DNA of 64,000 bases from UBA8190 sp003453695 (GTDB taxonomy: Bacteria; Actinomycetota; Acidimicrobiia; Acidimicrobiales; UBA8190), in contig DAIRBY010000008.1 in assembly GCA_036796975.1 (NCBI GenBank), positions 1-64,000 of the forward strand, given 5' to 3'. The notes under the pieces are model-generated. The model made no database searches, was not told where the DNA came from, and worked only from the letters and a program-made list of their open reading frames with translations. A program made the position numbers and the translations under genes. Below are positions 52,331-64,000 of this stretch, piece by piece. Each line of letters starts with the position of its first letter. The first letter of the stretch is position 1.

Positions 52331-53266
52331 TCAGCTCACCAACCGGGCCGGGTCGCTGCCGAGCAGGGCGCGTCCGGCGCGCTCACCGCCGAGCAATTCG
52401 CGCTGCGGGCGCGTGGTGCGCCGGCCCAGCCGGGTGCACAGCGCCACGGCCTCGGCGGCGACAGCGGCGGCGTCGCCGGGCCGGGAGGAAGGGTCCTTGG
52501 CCAGCAGCCCGCACACGAAGGTGGCGACGTCTGCCGGTACCGCGTCGGGAAGCGGGCGGGGCTGTTCGGTGACGTGTTCGACGGCGGCGGCCACGGGGCC
52601 GTCGGAGGCGAAGGGCAGGGCGCCGCTCAAGCACAGGTAGGCGACGATCCCCAGGCTGTAGATGTCCGACCCCGACGTGACCGGCAGGCCGGCCAGCTGC
52701 TCAGGTGCACAGAAGGCGGCACGGTCGAGATCGGCGTGGAACTCGGCCAGCGGCACCTCCCCGACGGCACGGGCCATGCCGAAGTCGGTGATCTTGAGCA
52801 CTCCGTCGCCACGGAGCAGCAAGTTGGAGGGCTTCACGTTCCCGTGCACCAGGCCGCCCTGGTGGGCGGCGTGCAGGGTGCTGGCCGCCTGCGCCACCAG
52901 GTCCATGGTGACCACCGACGACAGCGGCTCCTGGTCGAGCAGCACCTGCAACGAAACGCCATCCACCAGCTCGGTCACCAGGTAGACGACCGGCGAACCG
53001 TCCGGCCCAGCCGGTGCCTGCTCGCCGAAGTCGTAGACCCAGGCGGTCCCGGGGTGGGACACCGCCGCCCACGCCCGAGCCTCCTCCCCGAAGGCCCGGC
53101 GGAACTCAGGGTTCAAGGCGAACTCGGGCCGAATGAGCTTCAGGGCGACCGGGCGCATGAGCTTGTCGTCCCGCGCCCGCCACACTTCACCGAGCGCCCC
53201 GGTGTCGAGGCATTCGACGAGGTGGTAGCGCCCGGCGAGCGGCTCCTTGGGTCCGAGGACGGTCAT
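52331..53266 (-). CDS. Ser/Thr kinase-fold protein, probable pseudokinase
   Basis: The 311 residues match the bacterial Ser/Thr kinase fold with no membrane segment. The ATP-lysine (Lys43 in VALKLI), DFG (161-163) and APE-like CAPEQL are present. The catalytic loop, normally HRDxKPxN, reads HGNVKPSN (141-148), so the catalytic Asp is Asn, and the glycine-rich loop is reduced to TGALGEV. It may bind nucleotide as a scaffold rather than phosphorylate. ATG 53266 starts right before the domain. It is divergent from gpsA. Confidence 0.87.
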   Translation of the reverse strand: MTVLGPKEPLAGRYHLVECLDTGALGEVWRARDDKLMRPVALKLIRPEFALNPEFRRAFGEEARAWAAVSHPGTAWVYDFGEQAPAGPDGSPVVYLVTELVDGVSLQVLLDQEPLSSVVTMDLVAQAASTLHAAHQGGLVHGNVKPSNLLLRGDGVLKITDFGMARAVGEVPLAEFHADLDRAAFCAPEQLAGLPVTSGSDIYSLGIVAYLCLSGALPFASDGPVAAAVEHVTEQPRPLPDAVPADVATFVCGLLAKDPSSRPGDAAAVAAEAVALCTRLGRRTTRPQRELLGGERAGRALLGSDPARLVS

Positions 53267-53488
53267 GGGATCCCTTCTGCTGCGGCTCCGGCTAGCGGCC
53301 TCGGCCCGTGACGGACGGTTTGCCACGTATCTACCCTGGGCTCCGGGCCGAGAACCCACGTGTCGGCCGGACTAGGTTCCAACGACACCGGGTTCCGACG
53401 TCGGCGCTCGCGCACGGAGCGGCAGGCGAGGTTCGGGGCCCGACAGGGGTGGGGCAGGGATGGGATCGCACAGGGAAGGGAGGCCGGG

Positions 53489-54478
53489 GTGCGGGTAGCC
53501 GTCCTCGGCGCCGGCTCGTGGGGCACGACGATGGCCGCGCTGGTGGCGCCTCGTCACCCCACGGTCCTGTGGGCCCGCAGCCCCGAGGTGGCCAAGGCGG
53601 TCAACGACGACCACGTCAACCCGGCGTACCTGCCCGACCGGCCGTTGCCCGAGGAGCTCCCGGCCACCTCGGACCTGGGCGAGGCGGTCTCCGACGCCGA
53701 CCTGCTCGTCGTGGGCGTGCCCACCTCCGGCTTCCGGGCCGTCCTCGACGACGCCAAGGCCTTCGTCCGTCCCTGGGTGCCGGTGGTGAGCCTGGCCAAG
53801 GGGTTCGAGCGGGGCTCGCAGCTGCGCATGACGGAGATCATCAAGGAGGTGCTGCCCGGGCACCCCGCGGCGGCGCTCACAGGGCCGAACATCGCCCGGG
53901 AGATCATGGAAGGTAAGGCCGCCGCCGCCGTCGTGGCCACCGAGGACCTCGCCGTCGCCGCCGCCATACAGAAGGTGGTGACCCGGGGGGTGTTCCGGGT
54001 CTACGTCAACGACGACGTCATCGGCTGCGAGGTCGGGGGCGCCCTCAAGAACGTCGTCGCCATCGCCGCCGGCATCGGAGAGGGGCTCGGTGTCGGCGAC
54101 AACACCCGGGCTGCGGTGATGGCACGTGGGTTGGCGGAGCTCAGCCGTCTCGGCGTCGCCATGGGCGCGCGTCCCACCACCTTCATGGGCCTGGCCGGCA
54201 TGGGCGACCTCATCGCCACGTGCATGAGCCCCTTCTCCCGCAACCGCACCGTCGGCGAGCAGCTCGGACGGGGGCGCAAGCTCGACGACATCCTGGCCGA
54301 GCTGCACATGGTGGCCGAAGGCGTGAACACGGCGGTGCTCGTGCTGGAGCTGGCGGATCGATTCCACCTCGAGCTGCCCATCTGCCGGATGATCGACCGC
54401 GTGGTGCGCGGCGAGATCGCTCCCGCCGACGCCTACTTCGGCCTCACGCCTGCCGGGCACGAGCTCGACCCGGGGTGA
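53489..54478 (+). CDS. gpsA: NAD(P)-dependent glycerol-3-phosphate dehydrogenase
   Basis: GpsA reduces dihydroxyacetone phosphate to sn-glycerol-3-phosphate for phospholipids. The 329-residue protein has the Rossmann motif VLGAGSWGT, TGPNIAREI, the catalytic Lys in GGALKNVVAIAAGIG and FMGLAGMGDLIATC. GTG 53489 follows GGGAGG. It runs opposite to GlpD, so both directions of glycerol-phosphate/DHAP exchange are encoded in this window. Confidence 0.95.
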   Translation: MRVAVLGAGSWGTTMAALVAPRHPTVLWARSPEVAKAVNDDHVNPAYLPDRPLPEELPATSDLGEAVSDADLLVVGVPTSGFRAVLDDAKAFVRPWVPVVSLAKGFERGSQLRMTEIIKEVLPGHPAAALTGPNIAREIMEGKAAAAVVATEDLAVAAAIQKVVTRGVFRVYVNDDVIGCEVGGALKNVVAIAAGIGEGLGVGDNTRAAVMARGLAELSRLGVAMGARPTTFMGLAGMGDLIATCMSPFSRNRTVGEQLGRGRKLDDILAELHMVAEGVNTAVLVLELADRFHLELPICRMIDRVVRGEIAPADAYFGLTPAGHELDPG

Positions 54479-54528
54479 CGGCGGGGCGGCCGGAGGCAAC
54501 GGTCTCGTTCCCTCATGTGCCGGACCGC

Positions 54529-55467
54529 TCAGAAGCGGGCACCTGGGTGCATCTGGGCCCGCCTGGGTGGCACGGCCACGTGGAGCAGGTCCTTGGCGCA
54601 CACCACGTCCGGGAACACGGCGGCCGCCTCCTGGGCCAGCACGCCGGCGTCGGGGTAGCGCTGGGAGAAGTGGGTGATCACCAGTCGCCGGGCGCCGCTC
54701 TCCTCGGCGATCCGTCCGGCCTGGGCGGCGGTCAGGTGCCGGAACTGCCGGGCCAATGCCGCGTCGGCCTCGGCGAAGGTGGCCTCGCACACCAGCAGGT
54801 CGGCGCCCTCGGCCAAGGCGAAGGCGGCGTCGCACAGGCCCGTGTCCATGACAAAGGCCACCACCTGGCCCGGTCGCGCCGTGCTCACGTCCTCGATCCG
54901 GACCGGATCCGGCCGCCCCGTGACCGCCACGCTGCCCTCGCGTACCAGCCGGCCGACATCGGGGCCGTGCACTCCCGACTCGTCGAGACGATCGGGGAGC
55001 ACGGTGCGCCCGGCCGGCTCCACCAGCCGCCACCCCATCGTCTCCGGTTCGTGGTCGAGGTGCGCCGCCTCCAGCGCGAACGGCGGACCGGCCTCGACCA
55101 CGCCCGGATCCACCACGGGGCGTAGCTGGAGCGTGGTTCGCTCCTCGAACACCGAGGCGTGAAGGAGGCGGTCGACGTACGGAGCGCCACTCGCCGGGAA
55201 GTGCAGCGCCACCGGATGCTCCACCTCGTCGAGCGACAGCCGCTGCACCACCCCCGGCAGACCCAGGCTGTGGTCGCCGTGGAAGTGGGTGATGCAGATC
55301 CGGGTGATCGACGACGAGCGCACCCCCGCCAGCAGCATCTGGCGCTGCGTGCCCTCACCGGGGTCGAACAGGATGCCCTCGTCGTCCCAGCGCAGGAAGT
55401 AGCCGTTGTGGTTGCGATAGCGCGTGGGAGCCTGGCTCGCTGTCCCCAACACGACCAGCTCTCGCAT
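54529..55467 (-). CDS. rnz: ribonuclease Z
   Basis: RNase Z trims the 3' end of tRNA precursors. The 312-residue metallo-beta-lactamase-fold protein has the zinc motif HFHGDH at 61-66, FVMDTGLCD, CEATF and the late His in ITHFSQRY. Length and motifs fit the short bacterial form. It converges with gpsA and is divergent from the FKBP lipoprotein gene. Confidence 0.92.
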   Translation of the reverse strand: MRELVVLGTASQAPTRYRNHNGYFLRWDDEGILFDPGEGTQRQMLLAGVRSSSITRICITHFHGDHSLGLPGVVQRLSLDEVEHPVALHFPASGAPYVDRLLHASVFEERTTLQLRPVVDPGVVEAGPPFALEAAHLDHEPETMGWRLVEPAGRTVLPDRLDESGVHGPDVGRLVREGSVAVTGRPDPVRIEDVSTARPGQVVAFVMDTGLCDAAFALAEGADLLVCEATFAEADAALARQFRHLTAAQAGRIAEESGARRLVITHFSQRYPDAGVLAQEAAAVFPDVVCAKDLLHVAVPPRRAQMHPGARF

Positions 55468-55515
55468 CCCCCCAGTGTGGCGGCAGCCGGGCCGGCCTCG
55501 TTAGGGTGCCCCTCC

Positions 55516-56148
55516 GTGCCGTCGTCACCTGCCTGGCCATCCACCCGTTCCCGGCTTCCCGCGCCGTCGGTGCCTGGCCGCTTCCGACAGATCGCCCTGC
55601 CTGGACGTGCGTCGGTCACCTGCTCGCTGCTGGTGCCCGGGCTTCTGTTGGGCTTGCTCCTCGCCGCCTGCAGCAGCCCCTCCAACTCGGGCGCAGGGTC
55701 GGGCTCGGCGTCGTCGAGCACATCGTCGACTCCGGCCATCACGGCCGCCACCATGACGTGGTCTCCCGCCGGGACCTTCGGGACGGAGCCCACCGTGACC
55801 GTTCCCTCCGGCACGCCTCCCACGGAGCTGCTGTCCAAGGACCTCATCGCCGGGACCGGAGCCACGGCCCAGTCAGGCCAGACCGTGACCGTCCAGTACA
55901 TCGGGTACTCGTGGACGACCAAGCAGAAGTTCGACGCGTCGTGGGATCGGAACCAGCCCTTCCCCTTCCCGCTCGGGGCGGGACACGTGATCGGGGGATG
56001 GGACCAGGGTGTGCTCGGGATGAAGGTGGGGGGTCGACGCGAGCTCGTCATCCCGCCGTCGCTGGCCTACGGGCCGCAGTCGCCGACCCCGGCCATCCCG
56101 GCCAACGACACGTTGATCTTCGTGGTCGACCTGGTCAAGGTCGGCTGA
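55516..56148 (+). CDS. FKBP-type peptidyl-prolyl isomerase lipoprotein
   Basis: This protein of about 210 residues has an N-terminal hydrophobic signal with the lipobox LLAACSS, so it is probably a lipid-anchored extracytoplasmic protein. A Ser/Thr-rich linker leads to a C-terminal FKBP domain (GQTVTVQYIGYSW, FDASWDR, GGWDQGVLGMKVGGRREL and PPSLAYGP) that catalyses proline isomerisation in protein folding. GTG 55516 gives a rather long pre-signal segment of about 37 residues. Confidence 0.88.
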   Translation: MPSSPAWPSTRSRLPAPSVPGRFRQIALPGRASVTCSLLVPGLLLGLLLAACSSPSNSGAGSGSASSSTSSTPAITAATMTWSPAGTFGTEPTVTVPSGTPPTELLSKDLIAGTGATAQSGQTVTVQYIGYSWTTKQKFDASWDRNQPFPFPLGAGHVIGGWDQGVLGMKVGGRRELVIPPSLAYGPQSPTPAIPANDTLIFVVDLVKVG

Positions 56149-56166
56149 GCATCCTGACCCCCTGGC

Positions 56167-60411
<4,245 letters not shown>

Positions 60412-60499
60412 CTGAGTGATTCAACCACCCGGGTGTGCCGCTCCGTGCCGTCGGGTTCCCGGCCAGGACCCACCTCGGGGCCCCGACTCGGCCCATTCG

Positions 60500-60556
60500 G
60501 CTCCGGCTCCGGACCCGGCCGCCCCGGCCCCGGCCCCGGCTCCGGCTCCGGCGCGT
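60500..60556. repeat. 6-bp (C/T)CCGGC/G tandem tract
   Basis: CCCCGG and CTCCGG units are repeated about nine times in the 191-base gap between Lhr and the SnoaL-like gene. The tract has no T or A runs and no promoter motif. Confidence 0.6.
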
Positions 60557-60602
60557 CGCCGCCCGGACCCGTTTAGCGTCTCGGCCAAACGGAGGCCGGG
60601 GC

Positions 60603-60950
60603 ATGGACGCAGTCGTCGAGCGCTATCTGCAGGCGGTGGTCGATCACAACTGGGCCGCCCTGGCCGAGTGCTTGGCCGAGGACGTGGTGCGGGTCGGGCC
60701 CTTCCTCGACACCTATTCACCCCGGGGCCCGTACGTGGAGTTCCTGGCCGGGCTCATGCCCACCCTCCCCGGCTACTCCATGCGCGTCGACCGGGTCCTC
60801 TACAACGGCTCGGTGGCGCTGGCCCAGCTGTCGGAGACGGTGGAGGTCGCCGGCAAACCGCTCGAGACCCACGAGGCCCTCGTCTTCGACCTGGACGAAA
60901 GTGGCCGGATCAGGCGAATCGAGATCTTCATCCAGCATGCTGGCGCCTGA
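60603..60950 (+). CDS. SnoaL/NTF2-like small protein
   Basis: This 115-residue protein has the NTF2-like layout: an opening VVERYLQAVVDHNWAALAECLAEDV, then a beta-sheet end GRIRRIEIFIQH. Such proteins bind or isomerise small hydrophobic molecules or assist other enzymes. ATG 60603 is preceded by GGAGG. Its stop lies inside the start of a cyclase-like remnant. Confidence 0.82.
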   Translation: MDAVVERYLQAVVDHNWAALAECLAEDVVRVGPFLDTYSPRGPYVEFLAGLMPTLPGYSMRVDRVLYNGSVALAQLSETVEVAGKPLETHEALVFDLDESGRIRRIEIFIQHAGA

Positions 60951-61137
60951 CTCCGTCCCCGAGGTGCGGTGGGCGCGCAACGGCGACGTCCATCTCGCCT
61001 ATCAGTCGTTCGGGGAGGGAGACGTGACGTGCGTGAGCCTTCCCGGGATCATCTCCAATATCGAGGTGATGTGGGAATCCCCGTGGAAGCGGGGCGCTAC
61101 CTGGCTGAGCGGAATTCCCGGGGGAACCACCGCCTGA
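60937..61137 (+). pseudogene. truncated N-terminus of an adenylate-cyclase/hydrolase-type protein
   Basis: The 66 residues from ATG 60937 match the N-terminus of the alpha/beta-hydrolase region found in actinobacterial adenylate-cyclase fusion proteins (VRWARNGDVHLAYQSFGEGD, then SLPGIISNIEVMWESP). The frame stops after about 50 matching residues at GTGTA-like sequence, and the rest of a gene normally over 400 codons is absent. It overlaps the preceding stop. This is a deletion remnant; function is not expected. Confidence 0.7.
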
Positions 61138-61162
61138 AGGGCGTCCCGGACGAATGGGAGCT

Positions 61163-61705
61163 CTACGCGGTGAGCCCTCCCTGACCGGAAAAACGCCACA
61201 GCGTCGCTCCGTGGGGCTCCTCGCTGGCCACGCCGACCGCGGTGTGGCACGTGAACCGGTAGAGGTGCCAGGGCGGCGGGCCGGCACTCGGGGCGCTGAA
61301 GGTCGCCGTGAAGATGCCGGCGTCGACGACTGCCGGCCAGCCGAGCTGGCGGTACGCCGCCGCCACGGACTCGAGCACCTCGTCCTCCTGGACCCGGAAG
61401 GCCACGCCTTCGAAGGTCAGGTCCAGCCCCGGGAACTTGACGGCGAGCGTGCAGGCAGGGTTGGCAGAGAGATCACGGGACTTGCGCGTGCCGGGACCGC
61501 TCGTGAAGTAGAGCTCCCCGTCGTGCCACAGCGCACCGACCCCGGCGACGTGTGGCCGGGCGTCGGGGCCGACCGTGCCCAGGAAGAACCCGGCCAGCGG
61601 TCCCTTGGGGCCCGATTCAAGCAGGGTGTGCGCCCGCGACCACGGAAGCGGCGCGTTGCCGTAGCGGTCCAGGTTCCGGGTCTCTGTCGGTTGCGGTTGC
61701 GGCAT
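61163..61705 (-). CDS. pyridoxamine-5'-phosphate-oxidase-like (split-barrel) flavoprotein
   Basis: This 180-residue flavin- or F420-binding split barrel has the sequence PHVAGVGALWHDGELYFTSG, then SRDLSANPACTLAVKFP. Members include F420-dependent reductases and heme-degrading or flavin-binding proteins. It does not look like a true PdxH. ATG 61705 is followed by a Pro/Gln-rich start. It lies next to the cyclase remnant and has no operon partner. Confidence 0.85.
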   Translation of the reverse strand: MPQPQPTETRNLDRYGNAPLPWSRAHTLLESGPKGPLAGFFLGTVGPDARPHVAGVGALWHDGELYFTSGPGTRKSRDLSANPACTLAVKFPGLDLTFEGVAFRVQEDEVLESVAAAYRQLGWPAVVDAGIFTATFSAPSAGPPPWHLYRFTCHTAVGVASEEPHGATLWRFSGQGGLTA

Positions 61706-61842
61706 GGCACGCCTCCAGGGCGACGAGGGGACGGAGGGACTGTTATGGGAAGTCTCCGGGCGTCCACAATCGAGACGACCCGGCGCTGCGCAACTCATCG
61801 CCGTCACGAGGACTGTTCAGGAGAACTGGTCGGGAAGACCGG

Positions 61843-62355
61843 TCAGAAGAACTGGTGGTGGCGCTGGATCAGTGCCTTCAACACCACCATGGCGACCCCG
61901 AGGACGACAGCGGTCGTGCTCACCGCCAGGAGGCGGACGCCCGACAGGCCGGCTGCCCTGCCGGCGGCATGCCCCTCGAAGAACAGCAGCACGACGGCCA
62001 CCGTGAGCGCCACTTCCGAGGCCTCGAGCGGCCCGGCGCCGACCGCCCAGGACAGGAACAACCCGATGAGGGGCAGGAACGACGCCGTCACGGTCGGGAA
62101 GGAGTCGGCGAGCGAGAGGCGCACCTCTTGCATGCTCGGGAGCCGTCCGGCGTGGGTGTGCTCGGCGACGAGGCCGGCGTACTGCTCGGCCAGCCAGTAC
62201 ACGATGAGCGTCACGATGACGGCGATCGCCAGGTCGGCGGTGCTGAGCGTGTCCCCGGCGGCGGCGATCACCGCTGCCGTGACGATGGTCCCGTAGATGC
62301 TGGCGGCACGCCGCCGCTTGTGGTCCCGGCCCTGCCTAGCCGGACGTGTCGACAT
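61843..62355 (-). CDS. small integral membrane protein
   Basis: This 170-residue protein has about five hydrophobic helices (from IYGTIVTAAVIAAA and LAIAVIVTLIVYWL to a C-terminal VAMVVLKAL) and a basic N-terminus. The conserved-looking TASFLPLIGLFLSWAVGAG sits between helices. No family is recognised. It starts 20 bases inside the preceding gene, so it is translated as the last gene of a three-gene operon. Confidence 0.75.
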   Translation of the reverse strand: MSTRPARQGRDHKRRRAASIYGTIVTAAVIAAAGDTLSTADLAIAVIVTLIVYWLAEQYAGLVAEHTHAGRLPSMQEVRLSLADSFPTVTASFLPLIGLFLSWAVGAGPLEASEVALTVAVVLLFFEGHAAGRAAGLSGVRLLAVSTTAVVLGVAMVVLKALIQRHHQFF

Positions 62356-63400
62356 ACTCCACGGTCCGGCCGCCTCGCCACGTCCGAAGCACGAGATAGG
62401 GGCCCTTGAGCGCCCCGTGGTCCCAGGGCCCGAATCCCATGACCGTGCCCGGCGAGCCGCTGGCGGCGGGCATCGCCTTGACAGATTCGAGCGCCTCGTG
62501 CACGCCCCCACGGGTGAGATGGGACGTGCGCTCGAAGGCCTCGCCCAGCATCCGCCCCATGTCGTAGGCCGCCACCCCGATGGGGCCCGCCGCGGTGCGC
62601 GGGGCCCGCTCGCGCAGCGCGGCGCGTTCGGCGTTCCGATCGGACACCGTGTCGACGTAGACCCAGCCCTCCCAGCCCGCTCGCCAGTCCTTGCGGCCGT
62701 AGCCGAACATGAGCGCCGAATTGGCCACCACGGGCACGTCCCACTTCTCGTCGGCCACGGCCAGGGCCAGCGCCCGCGCCGCCACCCCCAACCCGAGGTA
62801 GCACAGGCTCTCGGCGCCGCTCGACCGCAGCCGCTGGACCATCGGCGCCAGGTCCTCGGCCAAGGGCGACACGGCTGCGCTGGACGAGATCTCCACGCCT
62901 TCGCTCGCACACGCTTCGGAGAACGCCTCGGCGTAGAGCCGGCCCACCGCCGAGCGGTCGTGGGCCAGGGCCACGCTCTTGAGCCCCCGCCCGGCCAGGT
63001 GCCCGGCGAGGACCATGGGCTCCTCCTGGAGCGAACCCACCTGGTAGTGGAACATCCAGTGGCTGCGGGTCCGCTCGCCACCGCTGTAGTTGATGCACGG
63101 CACGGCGAGGGCGTCGGCGAGCGGCTGGACGACGAGGGCGTTGTCACTGATGCTCGGTCCCAGCACGGCCAGCACCCCGGCCTCGGCCAGCTGCCCGAAG
63201 CCGCGTCCGATCTCGTGCGCCGTGCCCGAGGGCAGGCCCCGCCCGTGCACGGAGAGCAGCTCGACGCCACGGTCGAAGCTGCGCCGGCTGGCCTCGAGCC
63301 CGAGGCGCAGGGCGTCCTCGAACAGGGCCCCGCCGTCGGGCTGGGGGAAGTCGTAGAGGACGCCGACCAGTGCGGGGGACACCTCCACCGAGCTGGCCAT
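62336..63400 (-). CDS. type 1 substrate-binding-protein fold without signal peptide
   Basis: This 354-residue protein matches the leucine/branched-chain amino-acid-binding family (VLAVLGPSISDNALVVQPLADALAVPCINYS, then SVALAHDRSAVGRLYAEAF). Such proteins are normally exported and lipid-anchored. Here the start, ATG 63400, has no hydrophobic signal or lipobox, and the ATG sits four bases after the preceding stop, so it is probably a cytoplasmic or non-exported sensor. No ABC transporter genes are nearby. Confidence 0.82.
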   Translation of the reverse strand: MASSVEVSPALVGVLYDFPQPDGGALFEDALRLGLEASRRSFDRGVELLSVHGRGLPSGTAHEIGRGFGQLAEAGVLAVLGPSISDNALVVQPLADALAVPCINYSGGERTRSHWMFHYQVGSLQEEPMVLAGHLAGRGLKSVALAHDRSAVGRLYAEAFSEACASEGVEISSSAAVSPLAEDLAPMVQRLRSSGAESLCYLGLGVAARALALAVADEKWDVPVVANSALMFGYGRKDWRAGWEGWVYVDTVSDRNAERAALRERAPRTAAGPIGVAAYDMGRMLGEAFERTSHLTRGGVHEALESVKAMPAASGSPGTVMGFGPWDHGALKGPYLVLRTWRGGRTVEYVDTSG

Positions 63401-63404
63401 CGGC

Positions 63405-63896
63405 TCAGGCGCTGGTCGTGGTCTCGGCCGCCGTCTCGCACAGCCGCCCGTAGCAGGCGGCCAGGAGCCGGGCACTGTCGAATTCCTCGGCCACGTACCG
63501 CCCCAGCAGCTCGCCGGTGCGGATGTCGATGGTGTGGTCCTTGAAGATGTCGTCGAAGAACGACAGCGTCTCGTTCAGCCGGCCCAGCCCGAAGTGGTCC
63601 ATCTTCTCCCGGTCCGAGAGCTCTGTGGATCGGGCCAGCTCGAGGTCGCGCTCCAGGTCGGGGTCGTCGCGCCGGCGCACCGAGAAGCCGAGCTCGTCGA
63701 TCCGCTTGGCGAAGCTCATGCCGTGCTCGCCTTCTCGCCAGGCCACCGTCTGCAGCACGGCCCGCACCTCGGGGTCGGTGCACACGGCGATCCACTCGCC
63801 GAGATAGCGATGGGCGCGAGCCTCCCCCACGGCGATGGCGTTCAGGAGCCCCAGGTAGCTGGGCTTGGCAGAATTGGTGGAGGCGGTGTCGGGCAT
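63405..63896 (-). CDS. ferritin-like domain protein
   Basis: This protein of about 163 residues has a four-helix ferritin-like layout: AIAVGEARAHRYLGEWIAV and WREGEHGMSFAKRIDELG each give Glu/His iron-ligand positions, with RLNETLSFFDDIFKDHTIDIRTGEL and EEFDSARLLAACYGRLCE following. It could be a di-iron oxidase or a non-metal ferritin-like protein. It heads a three-gene operon with a signal-less substrate-binding protein and a membrane protein. Confidence 0.78.
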   Translation of the reverse strand: MPDTASTNSAKPSYLGLLNAIAVGEARAHRYLGEWIAVCTDPEVRAVLQTVAWREGEHGMSFAKRIDELGFSVRRRDDPDLERDLELARSTELSDREKMDHFGLGRLNETLSFFDDIFKDHTIDIRTGELLGRYVAEEFDSARLLAACYGRLCETAAETTTSA

Positions 63897-63961
63897 GGAC
63901 CAAGGCTTCCACCGTGCCGCCGTCGGGGGCAACCGGCCGATGCGCCCCCGTCGGGTGCATG

Positions 63962-64000
63962 ATGTCGGCCGTGGACTGGGAGCAGTGGGCCAGGCGCTTC
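63962..64000 (+). CDS. start of a gene running off the right end
   Basis: A frame from ATG 63962 (or GTG 63971) reads MSAVDWEQWARRF to the last base. It is divergent from the ferritin-like gene with 65 bases between. The amphipathic opening looks like a real N-terminus, but 13 residues cannot identify it. Confidence 0.35.
   Translation, partial: MSAVDWEQWARRF

Overview
The window is a high-GC stretch of what looks like an actinobacterial chromosome. Many genes start with GTG and are joined by 4-base GTGA or ATGA overlaps. A WhiB protein, a PaaX regulator, a PimB-like glycosyltransferase, an Lhr helicase and a coenzyme B12-dependent ribonucleotide reductase all fit Actinobacteria, perhaps an uncultured Acidimicrobiia-like lineage. 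That placement is an inference from gene content; nothing was computed. One 10-N scaffold gap lies at 44070-44079. I saw no rRNA, tRNA, CRISPR array or transposase gene.

Region 1 (1-12.9 kb): a tightly coupled minus-strand operon of GlpD-type glycerol-3-phosphate dehydrogenase, an alkyl-DHAP-synthase-like FAD oxidase and a divergent FGGY kinase. Divergent to it is a peroxide-type module of Fur/PerR-like regulator, rubrerythrin and DUF3501 protein. WhiB, a YwaF-like membrane protein, an MFS transporter, a nitroreductase-family protein and a GGDEF diguanylate cyclase with a WhiG/FliA-like promoter follow. GC-rich tandem arrays with different units sit between several of these genes.

Region 2 (13-37 kb): mostly housekeeping and metabolism. 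It holds a DrrAB-type ABC exporter coupled to a hydroxyacid dehydrogenase, acyl-CoA dehydrogenase, TrpD, a DEDDh exonuclease, a GT4 mannosyltransferase-like enzyme, a ROK glucokinase, an aminotransferase, a degenerate amidase, TetR, PlsC-like acyltransferase, a NatAB-like ABC exporter, a desaturase divergent from a PaaX regulator, a second and canonical glycerol kinase, and NrdJ with a recognisable promoter and NrdR-type operator.

Region 3 (37.2-50.8 kb): an accessory, defence-like island. It begins with a CBASS-type operon (55-residue protein, SLATT two-helix membrane effector, CD-NTase) followed by a frameshifted fourth gene. Next come an XRE module with a coupled broken gene, a membrane-anchored HNH protein, a PD-(D/E)XK-like protein next to a large SF1 helicase-nuclease (split by the gap), a winged-helix-type gene divergent from a coiled-coil ExK protein with a long 5'-leader hairpin, and a leaderless XRE gene coupled to an unknown protein. 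The helicase/nuclease pair is the best candidate for an undescribed system.

Region 4 (51-64 kb): chromosomal functions resume with a cytidylate-kinase-like protein, a probable pseudokinase, GpsA, RNase Z, an FKBP lipoprotein, Lhr, a truncated adenylate-cyclase-like remnant, a flavin/F420-type oxidase, and an unusual operon of ferritin-like protein, signal-less substrate-binding protein and membrane protein. Glycerol-phosphate metabolism recurs across the window (GlpD, two FGGY kinases, GpsA, PlsC, AGPS-like oxidase), pointing to active glycerolipid, possibly ether-lipid, chemistry.
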